Source of the DNA: Monoglobus sp964617455
Lineage (GTDB): Bacteria > Bacillota > Clostridia > Monoglobales > Monoglobaceae
Assembly (NCBI GenBank): GCA_964617455.1
Contig: CAZTYF010000032.1
Span: forward strand, 1 to 5,502
Reading direction: 5' to 3'
DNA: 5,502 bases
In this document: in pieces, positions 1 to 5,502 of the stretch
Position numbering within the stretch: position 1 is the first letter of the stretch
Layout: each line of letters starts with the position of its first letter
Position numbers and translations under genes: made by a program
The notes under the pieces: model-generated
The model's input: the letters and a program-made list of their open reading frames with translations, nothing else
Database searches by the model: none
Told to the model about the DNA's origin: nothing

Positions 1-39
1 CTCTCACCCAGCCCTCATGTGCTGTCCCTTTCGCATATT

Positions 40-68
40 ATAATATAGTTATCGGCAAAATGTTCTAA
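40..68 (-). promoter_or_regulatory. Candidate promoter in repeat copy 1, reading out of the window
   Basis: On the minus strand TTAGAA (68-63) lies 17 bp before TATTAT (45-40). The -10 is close to consensus and the -35 matches at only three of six positions. The same elements and spacing occur in repeat copy 2. It would drive whatever gene lies beyond the left edge. Spacing and conservation are seen; promoter activity is inferred. Confidence 0.3.
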
Positions 69-91
69 TACCTTAATTTTAAAATTACTCC

Positions 92-169
92 CTATCCCGT
101 ATGATTTTTATACAAACACCACTCCTCATCCGCATGATAATATCGTTTCCACTCCAATACAGCGCTGTT
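92..169 (-). pseudogene. 3' remnant of an unidentified gene, in repeat copy 1
   Basis: A 26-codon tail inside repeat copy 1 encoding NSAVLEWKRYYHADEE followed by WCLYKNHTG and a TAG stop. It has no start codon and the same frame is closed upstream by stops, so it is an orphan gene end. Comparison with copy 2 (2100-2177) shows seven differences. Five fall at third codon positions and four of those are silent, the pattern expected if this frame was once translated and conserved. I do not recognise the protein family. Confidence 0.5.
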
Positions 170-242
170 CCGAACAGAACAGGATGCTCTCTCAATCCTC
201 TTATTCGGAAAGGAATGCCACTAAAAAATAAAAGTTTCACGC

Positions 243-1950
243 TCACTCCGTACTGATGATCTTTTTGATATTATCGACGCAAAAAGCAATGCTGCTTCCA
301 TAAAATTTTGTGCTTTCTACCACATGTTGATGATTCAGGATTGTCTGTAAAAATAATTTTTCTATCAGAAAAAAGTCTTTTTGCATCACTGATATATTAT
401 AATATGACATGATGTCTTCCATCGGAAATTTCTCTTTTGTCTCTGGATAGGAATAATAAAATTCTTTGATCGCACGGTATAAAATATACTTTGCAGGAAC
501 ATTTTCTAATACCCATTCCTGATCAAACCAGTGCCATTTGCCTTCTATCAAAAACGCATTTCTCAGAATCATATCAAGATATCCTTTTTTTAATATGGGA
601 CCATACTTTTCTTCGTCCGGTTCAATTCCCGGGTCAAACCCATATAATATATTCTTTTCCCAGGAAACAGTTTCTGAGGAACGAGAAATCTCATTATAAA
701 GCATATCCCACATCCCAAAGACTTCTTTTTCCTTCCCCGCCAGACAGGCATTTAGCAGTGCCTGCTCCGCCAAGCCAGCTTCTATGTAGCCAGAAACCAT
801 CTTCTCTCCGACAAGGCAGCTTTTGCAAGTTTTTATATCTCTCTGTCCCAACTCCATCTCGTTGAAATAAGTTTGTCTGATATGGGCAGATCCTGTCTCC
901 CCCCCCCCCCCAAAGAGGAAATTTTTCCACCGTTCCGCTTTCTGTAAATCTTGTTCCCACGCAATATTGCGGAAGTCTTGCACTGCTCAGACTGGCAAAT
1001 GTAACTTCTCCTGTCTTTCCCTCCTCGGAACATTCTACCAAAAAAGAATTGGCAAAAAATTCAAAAACATGGTTTTTTATAATGTCTTTATACAGAAAAT
1101 CCTCTTGAGCGATCAATGTTTGGCAATCTGTATAGTAGTACTTCATGTTTAACATATTTTCATTTTTCGGCAGCTGCTTTTCTGAATAAATCACTGTGGG
1201 CAATTTATAATCGGGCATGGGGTAATAAAAATAGGTGCTTCTGAAACCGCTTGCCTGAATCATTTCCTGAAGCTCCATTTTGGAAAAGGTTCTCATCTTT
1301 TTTTGACTTAGAAGATATTGATTCATCCCATCAAACGGTATGCCCGTATGATCCTCTCTTGCCCCGCACCAATACTTCAAACCATACTGATTCTCTATGG
1401 CAATCAGCAATCTGCCCTCTGGTTTCAGTAAGCTTTTTACCTTCTTCAGAAAATCCATATATGGGTTTTCTGTTTCCGTATAGCGCCCCTGATACTCAAG
1501 AACCCCTATCAAGGTGATATAATCAAATTTTTCTTCAAATTCAATATCGTTTAAATTTCCCACAATGATTTCTAAGTTTTCTTTTTCCCTACAGCGGAGC
1601 AGGGCAGCTGCAGCCCTCTTTTTGGACAATTCCACTGCTGTCACCTTTTTACAGGAATCACAGAGCAGTCCTGTAAGTGCGCCTAATCCGCAGCCTATTT
1701 CAAGGAGGCTTGAATCTTCTTGAAAAGGATACCAATTTAAAAGATTTCTTCTCACATGAGTCAGATGGTAGTAAGTAGACCAAGTGTTCCTCTCATAGAT
1801 TGCCTGTGTGTAATCCTCCGGTTCATTCTCCGCAATCATCTGTATGATGGTATCTTCAATGTCTCCCTCCGAATACAAGTCGTCCTCTCGATACCACTTT
1901 AGATTAAACTTTGGTTTTGGTTTCAGATGCTCGATTAATTCTTGATACAT
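243..1950 (-). CDS. SAM-dependent methyltransferase with C-terminal domain, frameshifted at a G13 tract
   Basis: Likely a cytoplasmic class I SAM-dependent methyltransferase modifying a glycan precursor or its substituent; the substrate is unknown. Start ATG 1950 is chosen for its GGGAGG ribosome binding site and because family members begin near this point. Residues 82-94 (LLEIGCGLGALTG) are motif I, E107 is the likely ribose-binding acid, and ENQYGLKYWCGAREDHTG (186-203) is typical of glycan-locus methyltransferases. The frame is good to W347, then meets 13 G (plus-strand C899-911). As written, translation continues about 70 unrelated residues to a stop at 694 (418 aa). Removing one G joins it to a frame continuing to TGA 243, giving 568 residues whose tail (SAHIRQTYF; WHWFDQEWVLENVPAKYILYRA) is clearly the natural C-terminus. 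Either a phase-variable gene caught OFF, a fixed mutation, or a homopolymer sequencing error. Direct repeats flank the gene. Confidence 0.85.
899..911 (-). repeat. G13 homopolymer, candidate slipped-strand phase switch
   Basis: Thirteen consecutive C on the plus strand, read as G in the methyltransferase coding sequence after residue 346. Frame arithmetic gives three outcomes. With 12 G (or 9, 15) the full 568-residue protein is made. With 13 G the frame runs to a stop at 694. With 14 G it ends at a stop at 833, after about 372 residues. Tracts of this length are prone to slippage, and also to sequencing error. Confidence 0.8.
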
Positions 1951-1954
1951 TTCT

Positions 1955-1960
1955 CCTCCC
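1955..1960 (-). promoter_or_regulatory. Ribosome binding site deciding the methyltransferase start
   Basis: On the minus strand GGGAGG sits four bases before ATG 1950. The frame is open further upstream and another ATG occurs at 2028, but there the purine run AGAGGA touches the start codon with essentially no spacing. The downstream start is therefore preferred. Confidence 0.7.
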
Positions 1961-2045
1961 TTATGCAGTTTCTGTTTCCTGCTTCTAATCCAATCAGGCA
2001 TTCCTATCATCCGTGACAGATCGCACATTCCTCTGTTTAAGCTTT

Positions 2046-2185
2046 TTATAATATGCCTATCGGTAAAATGTTCTAATATCTTAATTTTAAAATTACTCCC
2101 TATCCCATATGGTTTTTATACAAACATCACTCCTCATCTGCATGATAATATCGTTTCCACTCCAAAACGGCGCTGTCCCAAATAG
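2046..2185 (-). repeat. Direct repeat, copy 2 (proximal to methyltransferase gene)
   Basis: Partner of the repeat at 38-177, same orientation, about 90% identical. It covers the 3' part of the broken gene at 2100-2325 and the AT-rich leader upstream of the methyltransferase gene, including the conserved 14-bp palindrome TAATTTTAAAATTA (2082-2095). Weak similarity continues roughly another 20 bp beyond 2185, then disappears. Recombination between the copies would delete 2008 bp, including the whole methyltransferase gene. Confidence 0.9.
2048..2076 (-). promoter_or_regulatory. Candidate promoter for the methyltransferase gene, in repeat copy 2
   Basis: On the minus strand TTAGAA (2076-2071), a 17-bp spacer and TATTAT (2053-2048), about 98 bp upstream of ATG 1950. 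The -35 is weak. Preservation in both repeat copies is the main support. The gene could also be read through from the upstream operon, since I see no terminator in between. Confidence 0.3.
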
Positions 2186-2325
2186 GGAGCAATGCCGTTT
2201 CCCCGTATGGAACGTTACGATTCTTACAATATTAACTGTCTTTGGGTTAAGCTTTTCCATCCTGAATCTTCCCAATGTGCCCCCCAGTCCAAAACAGCCT
2301 GTTGCGCGCATTCTTTTTCCGTCAT
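2100..2325 (-). pseudogene. Broken small or truncated gene after the opine dehydrogenase, family unknown
   Basis: Starts 13 bases after the dehydrogenase stop, with a strong GGAGGA ribosome binding site before ATG 2325, so it once belonged to the same operon. The first 32 residues begin MTEKECAQQAVLDWGAHWED; the frame ends at TAA 2226-2224 after 33 codons. Dropping one base near 2227-2229 restores a protein-like frame (NVPYGETALLPIWDSAVLEW, then KRYYHADEE). That frame meets TGA at 2129-2127, where repeat copy 1 has TGG, and then TAG at 2102-2100. The repaired product would be about 74 residues. Silent third-position differences between the repeat copies support this frame. It may be a decayed small gene or the joined ends of a larger one after internal deletion. 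A 33-residue peptide could still be made. I do not recognise it and assign no function. Confidence 0.55.
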
Positions 2326-2338
2326 TTCCTTATCCTCC

Positions 2339-3460
2339 TCATAAATACCGGCTGATCAATTCTTTTCGATCCGTGATGCCATATCGGTGGGGAATCCCCG
2401 TGACCATCAAGTCTTCTCCTTTAAATTCCTCTCCAATGTACCATTTCAGTCCCATATATTTTGCATACCATTTTAAGACTCTGTCCATCATTGGGGCAGC
2501 AACATGGAAATATTCACAATAATCCCGAAAAATCGCCAGTCCATAAGGAAAATCCTCACGAAACTTTCGCGATTGCACATTTGCAACATATCCGCCGTCC
2601 TCGCATTTGGACAACGGCGCATCAACGGATTGGAAAGAGGGAATACTGTTGATTTTGGCTGTAAGATCTGCGGCTGTGGGAGATTCATAATGCTCTGACA
2701 ACGGACGTATCGCGGACGTATCCAACTCCGTTATGTTATCTAAAAGTTCATGCAATTCCGCATCCATCTGAAACAGGATTTTTGATGTTTCGTCTGTCCA
2801 TCCTACATAAAATTTCCAAATCTCAGAAAACCTATGGTCTTTTTCAAACCCTCTAAACATCTCATAAATTCTTGCTGTGTGCAAAAGCGGATTACTAGGC
2901 GTCAGTGCTATGGAAAGATAGTTAGGAGCCTGGCGGATCCGCAGTCCGCATATCGCCATAAGCTCACATACCTGGTCAATCCGATCGCTTTTTAATGTTG
3001 CAGCTACACTATATGGTTTCCAGCTTTTTAAGTCCGTTTCCCTGCCATATGCAACCAAGTCAGCTATAAAAGGCACTCTTTGGAAACCAAACAGCGTTGC
3101 CTTGTCCGGAAAATATTTATCAAAGAAAAATTCACAGCCACCCCCCCCGGGAAGCACCCCGACAAAAATATCCTGAGATACATAAGGCGCAGCATCCTGA
3201 AACGCTTTTTCCACAGCAAAATGCGGTAATGCGATAAATAAAACATCTGCCATGCTGCAGGCTTCTGCCGGATTCCCGCTAATAATATCAATGTAAGAAA
3301 AATAAGAAAATCCGCCCTCTACATCATGGCATAAGATAGGGTTAGAAAACTTCTGCGGATTCCTGGTAAGCAATGCTACAGTAAGCTTCGGATTGTTATG
3401 TTTTATGTAAGCAGCTAATGTAGTTCCAATATTTCCCCCGCCTATTATACAGATTTTCAT
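2339..3460 (-). CDS. Opine dehydrogenase (octopine/nopaline dehydrogenase family)
   Basis: A cytoplasmic NAD(P)H-dependent enzyme of 373 residues, a normal family length. Family members reductively condense the amino group of an amino acid or amine with a 2-oxo acid, giving a secondary amine (an opine). The N-terminal Rossmann domain opens with the dinucleotide motif GGGNIG (residues 7-12). The C-terminal helical octopine-dehydrogenase domain starts near residue 180. It contains PSNPLLHTARIYE with H194, and REDFPYGL with D303, placed like the catalytic His/Asp pair of known opine dehydrogenases. The start ATG 3460 overlaps the upstream stop as ATGA, implying translational coupling to the cytidylyltransferase-aminotransferase. 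It probably uses that enzyme's product or a related metabolite, but the substrates cannot be read from sequence. A G8 run encodes part of PGGGGCEF (residues 105-111) and is in frame. I am sure of the family, not the specificity. Confidence 0.88.
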   Translation of the reverse strand: MKICIIGGGNIGTTLAAYIKHNNPKLTVALLTRNPQKFSNPILCHDVEGGFSYFSYIDIISGNPAEACSMADVLFIALPHFAVEKAFQDAAPYVSQDIFVGVLPGGGGCEFFFDKYFPDKATLFGFQRVPFIADLVAYGRETDLKSWKPYSVAATLKSDRIDQVCELMAICGLRIRQAPNYLSIALTPSNPLLHTARIYEMFRGFEKDHRFSEIWKFYVGWTDETSKILFQMDAELHELLDNITELDTSAIRPLSEHYESPTAADLTAKINSIPSFQSVDAPLSKCEDGGYVANVQSRKFREDFPYGLAIFRDYCEYFHVAAPMMDRVLKWYAKYMGLKWYIGEEFKGEDLMVTGIPHRYGITDRKELISRYL

Positions 3461-5280
3461 TTATAATCCTCCGTTATTTCATTTAGCGCTGCAATAAGTT
3501 TATCATTTTCATCCGGCGACTTAACCGCAAGACGGATATACTGGCAATTGTCCCTGTTCATTTTATCAGAAAGATTTTTTATAAGGATATTATGTTTCTC
3601 GATCAGCATCCTCGCAAGTTCGGCAGATGTCAAACCATTGACAATTTCAGCCATGATAAAATTGGCTTGCGAAGGGATTATCCTTAACCATGGTATCTTA
3701 CGCATCTTCCTCACATATCTCTCACGTTCTTTTCGGAACATCTCCAATGCCTGAAAATAATCGTCTTTATATTTTTCCATAATCTGCAGATAAAATTCAG
3801 CAAAAGAGTTAATGTTCCAGATAGCGACATCCCTCTTTAGATCAGAAATCATCTGCTTATCCCCAGATGCTAAAATACCAAGACGAAGTCCTGGAACCCC
3901 ATAGGATTTAGAAATACTTTTTATGACATACAAATGAGGATTCTCCAAAAGAAGATTGTTATCTAACAGTGTATTATCCGCTTCATCCGCAAAATCTGAA
4001 AAAGATTCATCAATGATCAAGCGAATATTACGTTCTTTCGCCCAGAAAATGAGCTTTAGCAGCCCCGACCGGGGAATATAATTCCCGGATGGGTTGTCAG
4101 GATTGATCAATACAAGGTTGCTGATGGGATTTTTATTAAAAAATGCAATGATATCCGCAACTGTATATGTATAGTCGTTGTTACCGGGCCAAAAACATAC
4201 CGTGTTTTTCTCACAATACCTCTGAGCATACTCCTCAAACGTAGGTCGGATAATTCCGGTTTTTCCTCTCACATGCGACATCATCGCTTTGATCAGCTCG
4301 GCGGCTCCATTTCCTACCACAATATTTTCCGGAAAAACATTAAAACTTTTAGCCGCAAGCAATGAATTAACACGCATACCCGAAGGGTACTGCACCAACA
4401 GCGTGCGGAAATTCACTTGCAGTTCATCCATCAATTTCTCCGGAGGAAAAAACGGATTTACCAGGTAGCAGAAATCTAACAGACCGGGATAACGCCAATA
4501 GCCGCCGAAACGTCCCTGAAGCAGGGTAATGCGCTGTTTTTCGTCAGGAGTAAAGATAGATTCCGCAATATCTAAATCTTGTATGTCATCTATCTCATAC
4601 CACTTTTCTCCTGCAAGTTTCGTAGCTTTCATCACAGGCGCATCAAGCATCGCAATCACTCTTAGCACCTGCTCATAATATTCATTCTCTCCAAGCGCTT
4701 TCTCATACGCATTTAAAAAAGGAACATAGTAAGTTTCTGAAAAACGCTTACTGAATTTATAGATATTTACCGTCTTAAAATAATCTTTTATTTCATTAAA
4801 ATTAAAATTTTTCCTAGGTACAAAAGCCTCTATCGTATCATCGGACGAGAGCTTGACGCAGGTTCCATCCATCCAGCTTTCATACTTATCAACAAGAACC
4901 ACAGTATCACTAGGATCTTTCAATAAGGTATCCAAAACCCCATCTTCAAAAATAAGATCCGACTCAAACAGAAGCGTGTCATCCTGCTTTAGATATTCTT
5001 GCGCCAGCGCCAGAGAATAAATATTGTTTGTTTTATCATAAATTGGATTTTCCACATATTCTATCGGAATTTTTATGTTAAGCGTATTGATATAATCAAC
5101 CAGTTTCTTCCGCTCATAGCCAATGACTATGATAATCCGGTCAACACCGCAGCGTTCTATCTGATGGAGCATACGTTCGATCAGTGTAACGCCGTTCACT
5201 TTTATCATGCATTTCGTGTTATTCCGCGTCAGCTCTTTTAAGCGCTTACCCATACCAGCTGCTAAAATGATTGCTTGCAT
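3457..5280 (-). CDS. Fused cytidylyltransferase (LicC/PntC-like) and PLP aminotransferase
   Basis: A two-domain soluble enzyme of 607 residues. Residues 1-245 are a nucleotidyltransferase: LAAGMGKRL (6-14) for the nucleotide phosphates, K23 of NTKCM, NNIYSL (85-90), metal-binding D108 in ESD, and WYEIDDIQDLDIAE (227-240), all close to pneumococcal phosphocholine cytidylyltransferase LicC. Residues 255-605 are a fold-type I aminotransferase of the HisC/CobD type: NPDNPSG (393-399), D424, SISKSYGVPGLRLG with Schiff-base K458 and R466, and R583 for a substrate carboxylate or phosphonate. All key residues are present, so both halves should be active. The same fusion order is known in Treponema PntC, which makes CMP-2-aminoethylphosphonate; phosphocholine or another amino-phospho compound is also possible. 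ATG 5280 follows GGAGG at a seven-base spacing. It is the first gene of the minus-strand operon and overlaps the opine dehydrogenase by 4 bp. The domains are sure; the substrate is not. Confidence 0.9.
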   Translation of the reverse strand: MQAIILAAGMGKRLKELTRNNTKCMIKVNGVTLIERMLHQIERCGVDRIIIVIGYERKKLVDYINTLNIKIPIEYVENPIYDKTNNIYSLALAQEYLKQDDTLLFESDLIFEDGVLDTLLKDPSDTVVLVDKYESWMDGTCVKLSSDDTIEAFVPRKNFNFNEIKDYFKTVNIYKFSKRFSETYYVPFLNAYEKALGENEYYEQVLRVIAMLDAPVMKATKLAGEKWYEIDDIQDLDIAESIFTPDEKQRITLLQGRFGGYWRYPGLLDFCYLVNPFFPPEKLMDELQVNFRTLLVQYPSGMRVNSLLAAKSFNVFPENIVVGNGAAELIKAMMSHVRGKTGIIRPTFEEYAQRYCEKNTVCFWPGNNDYTYTVADIIAFFNKNPISNLVLINPDNPSGNYIPRSGLLKLIFWAKERNIRLIIDESFSDFADEADNTLLDNNLLLENPHLYVIKSISKSYGVPGLRLGILASGDKQMISDLKRDVAIWNINSFAEFYLQIMEKYKDDYFQALEMFRKERERYVRKMRKIPWLRIIPSQANFIMAEIVNGLTSAELARMLIEKHNILIKNLSDKMNRDNCQYIRLAVKSPDENDKLIAALNEITEDYK

Positions 5281-5337
5281 AAATTGTCCTCCGTACTATA
5301 AACAATCCGCCTTAAAACTCAGTCTATTTTTATATCG

Positions 5338-5368
5338 TTTATATCGGCATATTTTTATCACTTGTTAA
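5338..5368 (-). promoter_or_regulatory. Candidate promoter for the minus-strand operon
   Basis: On the minus strand TTAACA (5368-5363) and TATAAA (5343-5338) are separated by 19 bp, about 58 bp upstream of ATG 5280. Each box is a five-of-six match, but the spacing is longer than ideal. This part of the 192-bp divergent gap between the two start codons is very AT-rich, so chance matches are likely. Confidence 0.3.
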
Positions 5369-5472
5369 TCAAACAAATTCCAAATGATATGCCCAAACGG
5401 AAATTACCATTATACTTTTACCCTGGATAACCGATATAACAATTATATATTATAAACATGAATGGAGACACA

Positions 5473-5502
5473 ATGATTATGCAATTTCCTGACACATATT
5501 TT
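5473..5502 (+). CDS. Start of a divergent gene, possibly LicD-type phosphotransferase (partial)
   Basis: Only ten codons are in the window: MIMQFPDTYF, open to the right edge. The ATG at 5473 follows GGAG (5464-5467) with five bases between. An in-frame ATG at 5458 is possible but has no clear ribosome binding site. From memory, LicD-family proteins of Clostridia commonly begin with a similar (M)QFPD(T/S)FF-like segment. LicD enzymes transfer phosphocholine-like groups from CDP carriers to cell-surface glycans, which would suit the neighbouring cytidylyltransferase. Ten residues are too few for a firm assignment: the start is moderately supported and the family is a guess aided by context. 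Confidence 0.4.
   Translation, partial: MIMQFPDTYF

Larger units (their letters stand above)
38..177 (-). repeat. Direct repeat, copy 1 (distal to methyltransferase gene)
   Basis: A 140-bp stretch that matches 2046-2185 in the same orientation at a constant offset of 2008 bp and without gaps. By eye there are 14 mismatches, about 90% identity. It starts about 65 bp beyond the methyltransferase stop codon. Read on the minus strand it holds the end of a decayed reading frame (stop TAG at 94-92) and then an AT-rich leader. The leader contains a perfect 14-bp palindrome (74-87) and a possible promoter (TTAGAA 68-63, 17-bp spacer, TATTAT 45-40). No transposase or terminal inverted repeats are visible, so it looks like a duplicated gene-end-plus-leader and not an insertion sequence. 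Confidence 0.9.

Noticed and set aside
1..37. Possible start of the next minus-strand gene (ATG near 18)
   Set aside because: The frame after this ATG closes after four codons, so no gene start can be supported within the window.
178..242. Intrinsic terminator after the methyltransferase stop
   Set aside because: A T-rich run follows the stop on the minus strand, but no GC-rich stem precedes it.
491..865. 124-codon plus-strand reading frame
   Set aside because: Antisense to the conserved C-terminal half of the methyltransferase; proline/serine-rich composition typical of a complement-strand shadow.
243..983. Separate 246-residue protein starting within the methyltransferase gene
   Set aside because: Its first codon is GTG with no ribosome binding site, and its first 24 residues overlap the well-conserved end of the upstream frame. 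It is better explained as the C-terminal part of the frameshifted methyltransferase.
1951..2028. Earlier methyltransferase start at ATG 2028 (26 more residues)
   Set aside because: The purine run AGAGGA directly touches this ATG, leaving no usable spacing, and the extra residues end by translating the real ribosome binding site (KGGE). Family members start near 1950.
2093..2311. 72-codon minus-strand reading frame across repeat copy 2
   Set aside because: Differences between the repeat copies fall at third positions of another frame, and this frame has no ribosome binding site. It is a shadow.
2109..2522. 137-codon plus-strand reading frame over the repeat and dehydrogenase end
   Set aside because: Antisense to the opine dehydrogenase and the broken gene, with no ribosome binding site and no recognisable family; likely chance.
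5341..5437. CCGATA motif near four candidate promoters (both repeat leaders and both sides of the divergent region)
   Set aside because: The same hexamer also occurs within coding sequence (about 2382 and 5064), and its distance from the -10 boxes varies, so chance is an adequate explanation.

Overview
The window looks like part of a surface-polysaccharide or teichoic-acid decoration locus from a low-GC Gram-positive bacterium. A gut Clostridia such as a Lachnospiraceae member is my guess, based on AT-rich DNA, purine-rich GGAGG ribosome binding sites, and the LicC/LicD-type gene mix. No species marker is present. Almost everything reads on the minus strand, so gene order runs from high to low coordinates.

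Right edge (5281-5502): a 192-bp divergent intergenic region. It lies between a plus-strand gene cut off by the window edge (first ten residues MIMQFPDTYF, resembling the start of LicD-type phosphotransferases) and the minus-strand operon. Middle (5280-2339): a two-domain enzyme, an N-terminal LicC/PntC-like cytidylyltransferase fused to a C-terminal PLP aminotransferase. It overlaps by 4 bp an opine (octopine/nopaline-type) dehydrogenase. Together they suggest synthesis of a CMP-activated, amino-bearing small molecule that is modified by reductive condensation with a keto acid. This pathway is inferred.

Left half (2325-1): directly after the dehydrogenase a gene starts with a good ribosome binding site but is broken by a frameshift and a stop. 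Its 3' end lies in a roughly 140-bp sequence (2046-2185) that recurs at about 90% identity at 38-177. The two direct copies flank a large SAM-dependent methyltransferase gene (1950-243). That gene is split by a run of 13 G (C899-C911 on the plus strand). With 12 G it would encode 568 residues; with the 13 seen here the reading frame is lost after residue 347. The strongest observations are this candidate phase-variable switch, the repeat-flanked cassette around it, and the fused cytidylyltransferase/aminotransferase next to an opine dehydrogenase.

No RNA genes, CRISPR arrays, transposases or convincing intrinsic terminators were seen.
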